Source: UBA6821 sp044236545
GTDB lineage: Bacteria; Verrucomicrobiota; Verrucomicrobiia; Chthoniobacterales; UBA6821
Length of the DNA stretch: 64,000 nt
Direction of reading: 5' to 3'
Assembly (NCBI GenBank): GCA_044236545.1
Contig: JBIIGI010000001.1
Span: 16,423-80,422 of the forward strand
Position numbers and translations under genes: made by a program. Positions 35,961 through 44,775 of the stretch are shown one piece after another. The notes below the pieces were generated by a model. It was not told where the DNA came from, ran no database searches, and worked only from the letters and a program-made list of their open reading frames with translations. The first letter of the stretch is position 1; each line of letters opens with the position of its first letter.

Positions 35961-36937
35961 CCTCCGCCATCTTCCCCGAGATCCGCGCGGCGTTAAGCGG
36001 AAAGAAACGCATCCTGGTCGCAAGCCACCTGCGTCCTGATGCCGATGCCTATGGATCGACGATCGCCGCGGCCCTCTGGCTCCTTTCCGAGGGGCATGAG
36101 GTGACCGCTTGGAACCAGGACGGCATGCTTGAGAAGTTCTCCTTCCTTCCCTCCTCGGAGCTGGTGACAGCACCCCCCTCCACTCCCGTCTCCTTCGACG
36201 CGGTCCTGGCGCTCGATACCTCGGTGAAGAACCGTCTCGGAACCGTCATCCCATCGGTTGCCGGCGATCCCCTCTGGATCTGTATCGATCATCACAAGAG
36301 CAACGAGGGATATGCAGATCTCAACCTGATCGATGCATCCCGTCCCGCGACAGGACAGATCCTTGCCGAAGGTTTCATGGAGGAGGGCATTCCGATCTCG
36401 CCCGAGATGGCTGCCAATCTCTTTGCAGCCATCTCCACCGACACGGGATCCTTCCAATACGAGGGGACCGGTGACAGGACCTTCGAGGTCGCGGCCGAAC
36501 TGATTCGTCGCGGGGTTCATGTCGCTTCCCTCTCCCGATCCCTCTACGAGAGCCAGCCGCGGCGACGCCTGGAACTGCTCAAGCATGCCCTGGTGAATGC
36601 CCGCTTCACATGCGATGACCGTGTTGTCAGCTTTGCTCTTTCGCTCGGGGATGTCGCGAGTCTGGGAGTCATCCCCGAGGATAACGAGGGAATCATCGAC
36701 CATCTGCGATCGGTTGACGGGGTGAAGGCCGCGGCTTTCTTTGAGGAACTCCCCGACGGCATGGTTCGTCTCAGCCTCCGATCCAAGGATTCCACCTTTG
36801 ATTCCTGCAGCCTCTGCCGCCGCTTCGGTGGTGGTGGGCACGTGATGGCTTCCGGTGCACGGATCAAGGGTGATCTTGCCGGGGTCCAGGAGACCGTTCT
36901 CGCAGCGATCTGCGGGGAAGTTGAAAAAGCCCGATGA
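35957..36937 (+). CDS. nrnA: DHH-family oligoribonuclease/pAp phosphatase (NrnA-like)
   Basis: NrnA-type enzymes degrade short RNAs and 3'-phosphoadenosine 5'-phosphate. ASHLRPDADAYGSTIAA, VLALDTSVKN, CIDHHKSNEGYADL and AISTDTGSFQYEGT are the DHH motifs that bind metals; GGGGHVMASGARIKG is the DHHA1 nucleotide-binding end. At 326 residues it is full length. Its place between rbfA and truB, with overlap to rbfA, is the common arrangement in many phyla. Confidence 0.92.
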   Translation: MTSAIFPEIRAALSGKKRILVASHLRPDADAYGSTIAAALWLLSEGHEVTAWNQDGMLEKFSFLPSSELVTAPPSTPVSFDAVLALDTSVKNRLGTVIPSVAGDPLWICIDHHKSNEGYADLNLIDASRPATGQILAEGFMEEGIPISPEMAANLFAAISTDTGSFQYEGTGDRTFEVAAELIRRGVHVASLSRSLYESQPRRRLELLKHALVNARFTCDDRVVSFALSLGDVASLGVIPEDNEGIIDHLRSVDGVKAAAFFEELPDGMVRLSLRSKDSTFDSCSLCRRFGGGGHVMASGARIKGDLAGVQETVLAAICGEVEKAR

Positions 36938-36958
36938 TACGTCTTAACCAAAAACACC

Positions 36959-37681
36959 ATGCGCTCCGACCTAGCAATTGACGGTGTCCTTCCCATTGAC
37001 AAAGCCTCCGGAATGACATCCCACGACGTGGTAGCCATCGCGCGGCGTGTCCTGGGAACCAAGAAGGTTGGCCATTGCGGAACCCTTGACCCGATGGCCA
37101 CGGGTCTGCTTCTTCTGACCCTGGGCCGGGGGACCAAGATCCAGGATCTCCTCATGAGCGAGGACAAGGAGTATGTCGGCACCATGAAGTTCGGCGAGAT
37201 GACGGACTCCCAGGATGCCGACGGCGAGATCACCGAGACCCGTCCGGTGCCGCAGTTCACCGCCGAGCAGTTGGAGAACGCCTTTGCCAAGTATGACGGA
37301 GATTTCTACCAGACTCCCCCGATGGTCTCCGCCATCAAGAAGGATGGAGTCGCCCTTTACAAACTTGCCCGTCAGGGGAAGACCATCGAGCGCGAACCCC
37401 GCTTTGTCCACATCTACGCCCATCAGATCCTTGGAGTGCGTCCCCCGGAGATCGACTTCCGCGTGGTCTGCAGCAAGGGATTCTACGTGCGCACCTACGC
37501 ATTCGACATCGGGAATGATCTCGGGTGTGGTGCCCACCTGAATGCGCTCCGCCGCACCAAGTCGGGACGGTTTGATGTCGACATGGCCTTCCCTGCGGCC
37601 GATCTCAAGACAGCCCCTCGCGAGGCGATCCTCGAGAAACTCCTGACCCTCCCGCAGGTCTCGCGCCTCAGAGGGGCATAA
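36959..37681 (+). CDS. truB: tRNA pseudouridine(55) synthase
   Basis: TruB makes pseudouridine 55 in the T loop of tRNAs. LPIDKASGMTSHDVVAIARR and KVGHCGTLDPMATGLLLLTLGRGTKI carry the catalytic Asp. SKGFYVRTYAFDIGNDLG is the second landmark. At 240 residues it lacks most of the C-terminal PUA-type extension of E. coli TruB (314), like other short bacterial forms. Start 21 bp after nrnA. Confidence 0.95.
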   Translation: MRSDLAIDGVLPIDKASGMTSHDVVAIARRVLGTKKVGHCGTLDPMATGLLLLTLGRGTKIQDLLMSEDKEYVGTMKFGEMTDSQDADGEITETRPVPQFTAEQLENAFAKYDGDFYQTPPMVSAIKKDGVALYKLARQGKTIEREPRFVHIYAHQILGVRPPEIDFRVVCSKGFYVRTYAFDIGNDLGCGAHLNALRRTKSGRFDVDMAFPAADLKTAPREAILEKLLTLPQVSRLRGA

Positions 37682-37690
37682 GACAGATTT

Positions 37691-37844
37691 AATATGGAAC
37701 TCAGGAGCTCAGGAAAAACTGGGAGCAAGAACTGATTCCAAGTAAGAATCTGATTTTTAATTGAAGGGATCTGATACAAATGATCCGCAATATCTTTCAT
37801 TTGTCTTCTTCCCCTTCAGTTCCTGATTTCCTGAGTTCCATATT
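37691..37844. repeat. Inverted repeat bounding the truB-ribF gap
   Basis: aatatggaactcagga (37691-37706) and tcctgagttccatatt (37829-37844) are a perfect 16-bp inverted repeat enclosing about 120 bp of markedly AT-richer DNA. A second partial match (ctcaggaa against ttcctga) extends the arms inward. It fills nearly all of the gap between the truB stop and the ribF start. It may be a small mobile element or a long-range RNA stem. Confidence 0.6.
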
Positions 37845-37866
37845 CTAATCATTCAGTAACTTTCTG

Positions 37867-38796
37867 ATGAGGATTTTGCATTCCATTGATGAACTATCAT
37901 CATTGAGTGGGCCGATCGTACTCGCGGCGGGGACGTTCGACGGGGTGCATCTCGGCCATCAGGCCCTGATCCGACGGGCGATGGAGGAGGCCTCTGCCTG
38001 CGGAGGGACGGTCGTGGTGATGACCTTCGACCGCCATCCCGCCTCGCTACTCCGTCCCGAGAAGGCCCCGAAACTCCTGACCCGGAACGACGGGAAGATT
38101 GCCCTGCTCGCTGAGATGGTGGTTCCGGCGTTGCTGTTGCTGGAGTTCACCAGTGATCTGGCCGGTGTTCCCGCGAGGGAATTCATCGCGTCGCTCGTTG
38201 CGGCATGCTCTCCGCTTCATGCCTTTTGCGTTGGGCGCCAGTGGACGTTCGGGAAGGGAGGCGAGGGGAATGTGGCCCTCTTGAAAGAACTGGGTGCGGA
38301 GCGGAAATTCGAGGTCATCCAAATTGATCCCGTGGTGGCCGCTGATTCACCGATCAGCAGCACGCGGATCAGGGAGGCCATCGCCTCCGGTGATTTCGCT
38401 GAGTCATCCGCCTGCCTCGGCCGACCGTTTCTCCTCACGGGGAAGGTGGTGAGCGGTGCCGGTCTGGGTGTCACGATCGGGTTTCCGACTGCGAATCTTA
38501 GCGTGGAAGGAATGCAACTTCCCCCTGACGGTGTCTATGCCGTCAGAGTCCATCGTGAGGGGAGGGGTTATCGAGGAGTTGCCAATATCGGGGTCCGTCC
38601 CACGGTGGATCCGGCCTCTAGCAAGCGCACCGTCGAGGTCCATCTCTTCGATTTTTCAGAAGATCTCGTCGGGAAAGAACTCTCCTTGGAATTCGTGAAG
38701 TTCCTCCGGAGGGAGGAAAAGTTTTCCGGGTTGGATGCCCTCAAGGGACAGATTGCCAAGGATTGCGAGCGGGCAAGAGCGATTCTCAGCCTTTAG
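37867..38796 (+). CDS. ribF: Bifunctional riboflavin kinase/FAD synthetase
   Basis: RibF phosphorylates riboflavin to FMN and adenylates it to FAD. The N-terminal nucleotidyltransferase domain has VLAAGTFDGVHLGHQALI and ISSTRIREAIASGDF. The C-terminal kinase domain has GLGVTIGFPTANL, GVYAVRVHREGRGYRGVANIGVRPT and VEVHLFDFSEDL. At 309 residues it is standard. Its last 11 bp overlap the convergent aroE stop. Confidence 0.96.
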   Translation: MRILHSIDELSSLSGPIVLAAGTFDGVHLGHQALIRRAMEEASACGGTVVVMTFDRHPASLLRPEKAPKLLTRNDGKIALLAEMVVPALLLLEFTSDLAGVPAREFIASLVAACSPLHAFCVGRQWTFGKGGEGNVALLKELGAERKFEVIQIDPVVAADSPISSTRIREAIASGDFAESSACLGRPFLLTGKVVSGAGLGVTIGFPTANLSVEGMQLPPDGVYAVRVHREGRGYRGVANIGVRPTVDPASSKRTVEVHLFDFSEDLVGKELSLEFVKFLRREEKFSGLDALKGQIAKDCERARAILSL

Positions 38797-39718
38797 ATTC
38801 AGACAACGCCGCCCTCATCGTTTCCACGGGCGCGGGTACACCGAACCAGATGCCGCTCTGAAGGGCGCCCTGATGGAGGAGCATGGAGAAGCCGTTGGCG
38901 AAACGGGAGCGAGCCATTTTTGCCTGTTTCAGCAGGGCAGTCTCACCTCCGCTGTAGACCGTGTCGTAGACGAGATGCTTCGCGGTCAGGAGTCCATCCG
39001 GCAAGGGGGAGGGATCGTCCGCCTTCATGCCGAGAGGCGTGGCGTTGATGATCAGATCGGAATTGGCAACGGCGGTTTGGAGTGCCTCGCTAGAGAGTGT
39101 TGAGAGCGCAACGGAATCCAACTTCACGCCTCTTGCTGTCATGATCTCGGAGGCCAAGGCATCACCCTTCTCAGTTTTTCGGTTAGCAACCGTGATCGCG
39201 GGGCACCCTTCAAGGGCGCACTGAACGGTGACGGCGCGTCCTGCTCCGCCCGCACCTCCAAGGATCAGGACCCGGAGTTCCTTCAGCGGGATGCCGAATT
39301 CCTCGTGGATCGCGGCTGAGAGACCCGGGCCGTCGGTATTATGACCGTGGAGCTTCCCATCGATGACCTGAACCGTGTTGACCGCGCCCATGAGCCGGGA
39401 TTCGCGGCTGACCTCGTCCATGATCGGTAGCGCCGCCTGCTTGTGGGGGATGGTGAGGCTTACTCCGAGGAATCCCGCCGTGGTGAGGTTACGCAGTGCG
39501 TGTGGCAGTTCTTCCGGAGTGACGCGGATGCGGACGTATTGGAGTTCCAGACCGCGGGCCTTCAGCGCCGCGTTGTGCATCGGGGGGGATGCGGAGTGAG
39601 CGACCGGATCTCCGAAGACCGCAAGTCGGGCCGGGGGGGCGAGTTCTCGGAAAATCTTTCCCCCACCGGCCAGATCCGACGCCGTGAAGACGATCGGAGT
39701 CTCTCCGGAAGCGTTCAT
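38786..39718 (-). CDS. aroE: Shikimate dehydrogenase (NADP+)
   Basis: AroE reduces 3-dehydroshikimate in aromatic amino acid synthesis. AVFGDPVAHSASPPMHNAAL, LTIPHKQAALPIMD, GAVNTVQV and HNTDGPGL are the substrate motifs; VLILGGAGGAGRAVTVQ is the NADP fold and NATPLGM a further landmark. The frame extends to 39946 into gltX in another phase. ATG 39718 gives 310 residues with a ~25-residue N-terminal extension, 4 bp after the gltX stop. Confidence 0.94.
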   Translation of the reverse strand: MNASGETPIVFTASDLAGGGKIFRELAPPARLAVFGDPVAHSASPPMHNAALKARGLELQYVRIRVTPEELPHALRNLTTAGFLGVSLTIPHKQAALPIMDEVSRESRLMGAVNTVQVIDGKLHGHNTDGPGLSAAIHEEFGIPLKELRVLILGGAGGAGRAVTVQCALEGCPAITVANRKTEKGDALASEIMTARGVKLDSVALSTLSSEALQTAVANSDLIINATPLGMKADDPSPLPDGLLTAKHLVYDTVYSGGETALLKQAKMARSRFANGFSMLLHQGALQSGIWFGVPAPVETMRAALSESKG

Positions 39719-39722
39719 CGGA

Positions 39723-41069
39723 TTAAGCCCCGGCTTTCGCAATACCCTTGGAGAAACGCGCAAGGGTGCGTTCCTTGCCGAGGATCTCCAGCATCTCGTA
39801 AAGGCCGGGTCCGATGCCTCGCCCGCTGGCGGCAACGCGGGCCGGATGGACGAGCTCGCCTGTTTTGATAGCGAGTTTTGCGGCCGTCTCCTTGAGGCTG
39901 GCCTCGAGTGAAGCGCAGTCCCAAGAGCTTGCGGGCAGCGCGGCATACGCTTCGGAAAGGGCCTTCAGGCGCTCGGCTGCGGCGGGGCCGGTGAGAGACT
40001 TGGCCACGGAGGCCTCGTCATAGGAAAACTCCTCGGTAAAGAAACAGGCAACCCATTCGGGGAGATCCTTCATCATCTTGATTTTGGGCTTCACAATCGA
40101 GAGGACCTTCTCGAGGGATTCCCAGGTCGGCCAGGTGATGCCGGCCTTCTCAAGGAATGGGATGGCCAGTTCGGCGTACCGGGCCAGGTCCATGGCGAGG
40201 AGATACTGGCCGTTGATCCAGAAACATTTGTCGAGGTCGAAGGCCGCATTGCGGCGGTTGATCTGGTTGAGTTCAAACAGGGCGACGACTTCCTCCGTGC
40301 TGATGATCTCACGATTTTCCTTGGGGGACCATCCGAGCAGGCTGAGATAGTTGCGGACCGCCTCCGGCGCATACCCGGCCTCGGGGTAGGTTCCCAGAGC
40401 CGCACCCTCGTCGCGCTTGCTCATCTTGCTACCGTCGCGGTTGAGGATGAGCGGCATGTGGGCGAAGCGGGGAGGCTCCGCACCGAGGGCCCGGTAGAGC
40501 TCGATGTGCTTGGGGGTGTTGGAGAGATGATCCTCTCCGCGGATCACGTGGGAGATCTTCATCTCGATGTCATCGACGACACTGACGAAGTGGAAGATCC
40601 AGGATCCGTCCGGACGGCGGAGCGTGAGGTCGGGATGGGTGCCTGGATTGGTCAGGTCGAATTCGATTTTTCCGCAGATCTCGTCGTCGACGATCACCTT
40701 CTCGCGGGGGGAGCGGAATCGGATCGCGCCGTTGTCCTCGTAGAGATGCCCGGCTTTCTCGAGGCGTGAGAGATACTCCTCGTAGATCGCCCCCCGTTCG
40801 CTCTGGTAGTAGGGGCCGTGGTTGCCGCCCTTCTGCGGTCCCTCGTCCCAGTCGAGGCCCAGCCAGTGGAGCCCGTCGAGGATGAGCTTCTTGGCCTCCT
40901 CAGTGTTGCGGCTGTGGTCGGTGTCCTCGATGCGGAGGACAAACGTTCCGGCGTTCTTGCGGGCGTAGATCCAGTTGAAAAGAGCGGTGCGGGCCCCACC
41001 GACATGGAGGAGGCCGGTGGGTGACGGGGCGAATCGTGTGCGGACGGACATCCCTGCATGAGAATTCAT
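39723..41069 (-). CDS. gltX: Glutamate-tRNA ligase
   Basis: A class I aminoacyl-tRNA synthetase charging tRNA-Glu. The HIGH-type motif lies in RFAPSPTGLLHVGGARTALFNW and the KMSKS-type motif is SKMSKRDEGAALG. VIRGEDHLSNTPKHIELYRALG is the conserved nucleotide-site stretch. At 448 residues it is slightly short but complete, with the anticodon-binding domain at the C-terminus. ATG 41051 (MSVRTRFAPSPTG) is an equally plausible start. Upstream partner of aroE. Confidence 0.96.
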   Translation of the reverse strand: MNSHAGMSVRTRFAPSPTGLLHVGGARTALFNWIYARKNAGTFVLRIEDTDHSRNTEEAKKLILDGLHWLGLDWDEGPQKGGNHGPYYQSERGAIYEEYLSRLEKAGHLYEDNGAIRFRSPREKVIVDDEICGKIEFDLTNPGTHPDLTLRRPDGSWIFHFVSVVDDIEMKISHVIRGEDHLSNTPKHIELYRALGAEPPRFAHMPLILNRDGSKMSKRDEGAALGTYPEAGYAPEAVRNYLSLLGWSPKENREIISTEEVVALFELNQINRRNAAFDLDKCFWINGQYLLAMDLARYAELAIPFLEKAGITWPTWESLEKVLSIVKPKIKMMKDLPEWVACFFTEEFSYDEASVAKSLTGPAAAERLKALSEAYAALPASSWDCASLEASLKETAAKLAIKTGELVHPARVAASGRGIGPGLYEMLEILGKERTLARFSKGIAKAGA

Positions 41070-41131
41070 TTACGGAGCCAACTCAAGCGCGTAGGGTCGT
41101 ATGGACAACAAAACATTGATTTTTTGATCCC

Positions 41132-41605
41132 ATGACACTCTCCGAACGCATCGACCACGACCTCAAAGAAGCCATGAAAGCCCGTGATGCCGCCAAGCTC
41201 GGCACGCTTCGCATGGTGAAGAGCGCCCTCAAGTACGCCGCCATCGAGAAGAGCGGCGCCGACGCTGTCGTGGATGACGAGGTTGCCACATCCGTGCTGC
41301 GCAAGCAGATCAAGCAGCGGGAGGATGCGGCCGCCGGATTCGAGCAGGGAGGCCGTCCCGAGATGGCCGAAAAGGAGATGGCCGAAATCGCCGTCCTTGC
41401 CGCCTACCTCCCGGCTCCCCTTTCGACTGAGGAACTTGCCGCGATTGTCCGTGACGCGATTGCCGAAGTCGGAGCTTCCTTGGGAACACCAGGAGGTGTT
41501 GCCAAGGCCCAGATGGGTGCTGTCATGAAGGCCGCTCAGGCCAAGGCCTCCGGACGCGCCGACGGCAAGAGTCTCAGCGCCGAGGTTCAGAGGCAGCTTT
41601 CCTGA
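41132..41605 (+). CDS. GatB/YqeY domain protein
   Basis: The 157-residue protein matches YqeY: LSERIDHDLKEAMKARDAAKLGTLRMVKSALKYA at the start, SVLRKQIKQREDAAAGFEQGGR, IAVLAAYLPAPLSTEEL and the C-terminal GxxMGAVMKAAQAKASGRADGKSLS pattern. The domain resembles the tRNA-binding tail of GatB. Free-standing copies have no proven reaction. It is divergent from gltX across 62 bp and 32 bp before ispD. Confidence 0.92.
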   Translation: MTLSERIDHDLKEAMKARDAAKLGTLRMVKSALKYAAIEKSGADAVVDDEVATSVLRKQIKQREDAAAGFEQGGRPEMAEKEMAEIAVLAAYLPAPLSTEELAAIVRDAIAEVGASLGTPGGVAKAQMGAVMKAAQAKASGRADGKSLSAEVQRQLS

Positions 41606-41637
41606 TCCCGGGGGACTCTTCCCCTTCCTCTTTACGC

Positions 41638-42360
41638 ATGACACGCTCCGTGCTTCCCGCCTCCGCTGCAGTGATCGTGGGCGGCGGATCAGGTAGCCGT
41701 TTCGGCGGGGATAAGCTTAAGGTGTCGCTGGCCGGCAAGCATTTGATCGCCCACACGCTCTCCGCCTTTGAAGGGACAGCCGCTATTTCCGCAATTGTTC
41801 TGGTCGTTCCCCCCGGGAGGGAGGAAGAGTTCCGCACGATCGCGAGCGATGAGGGGATCTCGAAACTGACCTCCGTGATTCCGGGAGGAGAGTATCGCCA
41901 TGAATCGGTTCGCCGCGGCCTGGAAGCGCTTCCACCCGAGGTTGAACTCGTCGCGATTCACGACGCGGCGAGGCCCCTGATCACTCCCGATCTCATTACC
42001 GGCTGCCTTGAGATGGCGGCCAAGGAGGGGGCTTCCGCCTTGGCCGTGCCCGTAACCGACACCCTGCATCGGATCGATGCATCAGGATGCGCGGCTGCCT
42101 CTGTCGATCGCTCCACGCTACGGGCGATGCAGACACCCCAGGTATTTTGGGCTGCAGAGATCAGGGATCTTCTTGCCGCCATGTCAGGCAACCCTACAGA
42201 TGAGGTAACGGTTGCCATGGCCGCAGGGAAGAAGGTTTCCTTGCTCGAGCATCACGAACCGAACCTCAAGGTCACCTGGCCCCAGGATGTCGTCATGGCC
42301 GAGGCCCTGCTCCGGGCAAGGGGAGGAAGAGGGAAAGGCAAAATGAAAAATGAAGAATAA
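41638..42360 (+). CDS. ispD: 2-C-methyl-D-erythritol 4-phosphate cytidylyltransferase
   Basis: IspD transfers CMP to MEP in the non-mevalonate isoprenoid pathway. SAAVIVGGGSGSRFGGDKLKVSLAGKHL is the nucleotide-binding loop with catalytic Arg and Lys. VAIHDAARPLITPDLI and TVAMAAGKKVSLLEHHEPNLKVTWPQDVVMAEALL are family landmarks. At 240 residues it is normal, with a short charged C-terminal tail (GGRGKGKMKNEE) that reads into purine-rich sequence like that of intergenic DNA elsewhere in the window. Confidence 0.95.
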   Translation: MTRSVLPASAAVIVGGGSGSRFGGDKLKVSLAGKHLIAHTLSAFEGTAAISAIVLVVPPGREEEFRTIASDEGISKLTSVIPGGEYRHESVRRGLEALPPEVELVAIHDAARPLITPDLITGCLEMAAKEGASALAVPVTDTLHRIDASGCAAASVDRSTLRAMQTPQVFWAAEIRDLLAAMSGNPTDEVTVAMAAGKKVSLLEHHEPNLKVTWPQDVVMAEALLRARGGRGKGKMKNEE

Positions 42361-42529
42361 GGAAAAGTTTCACGCAGCCGTAACAAATCAGCGACTGGCG
42401 GGAGCTGATAGGACTGCGAAGCAGCCCCGTCGGGGGCGAATGGCTTGGGAAAGCCCGAGTTCAAATACGAAGCAACGGCCGGGCAAGCAAACGCAGATGC
42501 GCGGAGTAAATGCAGGTAGTATCATTCCG

Positions 42530-43798
42530 ATGAATCCCCAAGTTTCGACCCTTCCCAACGGGCTTCGCGTCGCCACCTGCGCGATGCCGGCCTCGCAGAC
42601 CGTTGCCGTCGGCGTCTGGTGCGGCATCGGTGCACGCCATGAATCCGCCCGAGTCGGGGGAATCTCCCATTTCCTCGAGCATCTTCTCTTCAAGGGGACG
42701 AAGAAGCGCACTGCCCGTCGGATCAGCGAGGAGATCGAGGGGGTGGGGGGTGACTTGAACGCCTACACCGCCGAGGAGCGCACCTGCTACTATGCGGCGG
42801 CCTCCGCCGATCATCTCCAACGCGTCACCGAGGTCCTCTCGGACATGTACTGCAATTCGCTTCTCAAGAGTGCTGAGGTGGAAAGGGAGCGGGGGGTGAT
42901 CGTCGAGGAAATCGAGATGATCCGCGACGAACCGGCCCAGCATGTCCAGGAACTCCTGACCGCCGAGACATGGAAGGGAGCATCCCTTGCCCGGCCGATC
43001 ACCGGCACCAAGCAGAGTCTCTCCTCCATCAGCCGTACCGATCTGCTCACTCATCTGAAGTCCCATTACCATGCCGGGAGCACGATTCTGACTGCTGCTG
43101 GAGCGGTCGAGCATGAGGAGGTGATGGAGCTTGCCAAGAGGTTCCTCGGCAGGTTGCCGAAAGGATCATCTCCCCGCCGCCTGCAGCCTCCCGCTCGCCA
43201 GATATCCCCCAGGATCGTCATCGAGGAAAGGGAGTCCCAGCAGACCCAGCTCGCGCTCTCATTCCGCGGTGTGGGGGCCAAGGATCCCCGACGCTACGCG
43301 GTCTCCCTGCTTCATGTCCTGCTCGGCGGAAACATGAGTTCCCGTCTCTTCCAGGAGCTGCGGGAGAAGCGTGGCCTCTGCTACTCCGTCAGCACCTCAC
43401 TCTCCACTCATTCCGACTGCGGAGCCTTTGAAGTCGCGCTCGGACTGGACGGGGAGAATGTGGCGAAGGCGCTCGGTTTGATTCTCAAGGAATGCGATCG
43501 GATCGCATCGAAGGGTCCCTCGGTTGCCGAACTGAAGCGTGCCTGCGATTACTCGATCGGAACCAGTCGGATGGCTCTGGAGCGTGCCGCGACGCAGAAC
43601 TACCGACTAGGCACCTCCCTCCTGACCTACGGGATGATCATCCCCCCCGAGCAGGTCTACGAGCGTCTGGCGAAGGTGACTCCCGAGGAGATCCGCAAGG
43701 CCGCCTCCCAAGTCCTCAACTGCCGGACCCTCTGTCTTGCGATGGTCGGCCCCGGGCCGAAGATGGAGCATCTTCTGAGGTTAATTCGGGGAAACTAA
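42530..43798 (+). CDS. M16-family zinc metallopeptidase
   Basis: A pitrilysin/processing-peptidase-like protein of 422 residues. The inverted zinc motif HFLEH lies at residues 47-51 with the distal Glu region RGVIVEEIEMIRDEP. LLGGNMSSRLFQELREKRGLCYSV is the second-domain landmark. The frame opens at 42350 within ispD, but ATG 42530 (MNPQVSTLPNGLRVA) is the family start. No signal peptide is seen, so it is probably cytoplasmic. The 169 bp upstream hold no gene. Confidence 0.92.
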   Translation: MNPQVSTLPNGLRVATCAMPASQTVAVGVWCGIGARHESARVGGISHFLEHLLFKGTKKRTARRISEEIEGVGGDLNAYTAEERTCYYAAASADHLQRVTEVLSDMYCNSLLKSAEVERERGVIVEEIEMIRDEPAQHVQELLTAETWKGASLARPITGTKQSLSSISRTDLLTHLKSHYHAGSTILTAAGAVEHEEVMELAKRFLGRLPKGSSPRRLQPPARQISPRIVIEERESQQTQLALSFRGVGAKDPRRYAVSLLHVLLGGNMSSRLFQELREKRGLCYSVSTSLSTHSDCGAFEVALGLDGENVAKALGLILKECDRIASKGPSVAELKRACDYSIGTSRMALERAATQNYRLGTSLLTYGMIIPPEQVYERLAKVTPEEIRKAASQVLNCRTLCLAMVGPGPKMEHLLRLIRGN

Positions 43799-43871
43799 CC
43801 ACTCTGGAATATCTTCTCGCGGAGTTGCTGACGTAAAACGAATACTGAAGCCCTGGCTAAGCGTGGGGCTC

Positions 43872-44210
43872 TTAGCCCGGCGGCCATTTCATGGGACGTC
43901 CGCCGAGCACATGGACGTGAAGGTGAGGGACCGTCTCGCCTCCATCCGTGCCGTTGTTGATCACGATGCGGTAGCCTGAGTCGCCTAGTCCCTCCTGACG
44001 GGCAGTAGCGGCGGCGGCGGCGAGGAGTGTGCCGAGGAGTTCGGCATCGGACGCTGTGGCCTCGTTGATGCGCGTGATGCACTGCTTCGGAACGACGAGA
44101 AAATGAACCGGTGCCTGTGGAGCGATGTCACGGAAGGCAATCCATTCCATCCCCTCGGCGATGATCTCGGCAGGGATCTGGCGGGCGGCGATTTTCTCAA
44201 AGAGGGTCAT
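43872..44210 (-). CDS. HIT-family (HinT-like) purine nucleoside phosphoramidase
   Basis: The 112-residue protein has FEKIAARQIPAEIIAEG at the start and the HIT triad HLHVHVLGGRPM at the end, the HinT layout. HinT-type enzymes hydrolyse AMP-N linkages such as aminoacyl-adenylates. The frame extends to 44402, but ATG 44210 (MTLFEKIAARQIPAE) is the family start. Its leader on the coding strand is pyrimidine-rich (44223-44246), related to those of dnaG and leuD. Confidence 0.93.
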   Translation of the reverse strand: MTLFEKIAARQIPAEIIAEGMEWIAFRDIAPQAPVHFLVVPKQCITRINEATASDAELLGTLLAAAAATARQEGLGDSGYRIVINNGTDGGETVPHLHVHVLGGRPMKWPPG

Positions 44211-44775
44211 GGGGGAGGGGCGAGTTAAAAGGTTGGAACGTGAAAAATTAAAGCCAAAAATTGCATTTGGAACCCAAAGGTCCGGGAAAGGGGAGTTAAA
44301 ATGGTTAGAAACGTTACAACCAAGGCTCTGGGAAGAGTCGCGGAAGACTACCGAAGGTAGCCCTGAAAGGGCGCCACGGGATCCGGGAGGATGTGGCGTC
44401 AATGTTACAAGGTGGATCCGGAAACCCCTGAGCCTGAATTCGAGAAGGCGCCATCAAGAAGTTTGCTGATCATGGCTCGGCTCGGAGAGTGAAATGAGTG
44501 CCTGCTGTCAGAACGTTGTAACGTTTCAACCCTGTAACGGTTTTAACCATCCGACGACTCACCATCCGGGTGAACCATCCAGATCTGTCGCAACCTCCTT
44601 ATCGCATAATCTGGGTTAAAAAGTTGATAGAGTGAATGACAGTTGCCCCTCTCTGCTATTTTTTTGATCCGCACTATCGGACTTCAGAAAGGGGCTCCCT
44701 TTCTTTCCCTTGTAACATTTTAGGATTTTAACTTTTCAACATCAATCAGGCAGGGGCTTGTGGACCTGCCGAGCC
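44211..44775. other. Repeat-bearing intergenic region
   Basis: About 565 bases with no credible gene, AT-rich in patches. It holds an exact 12-bp inverted repeat aaacgttacaac (44309-44320) and gttgtaacgttt (44515-44526), with flanks extending the match (ggttag and caacc), plus further gttaaaa/ttttaac strings at 44223-44246, 44538-44548 and 44708-44741. It is the longest gap in the window. It may carry a small mobile element, a structured RNA or the decayed remains of one. Confidence 0.5.

Noticed and set aside
42361..42529. N-terminal extension of the M16 peptidase gene
   Set aside because: The 60 extra codons overlap ispD at their start and read as Arg/Gln-rich non-family sequence; the family N-terminus begins at 42530.
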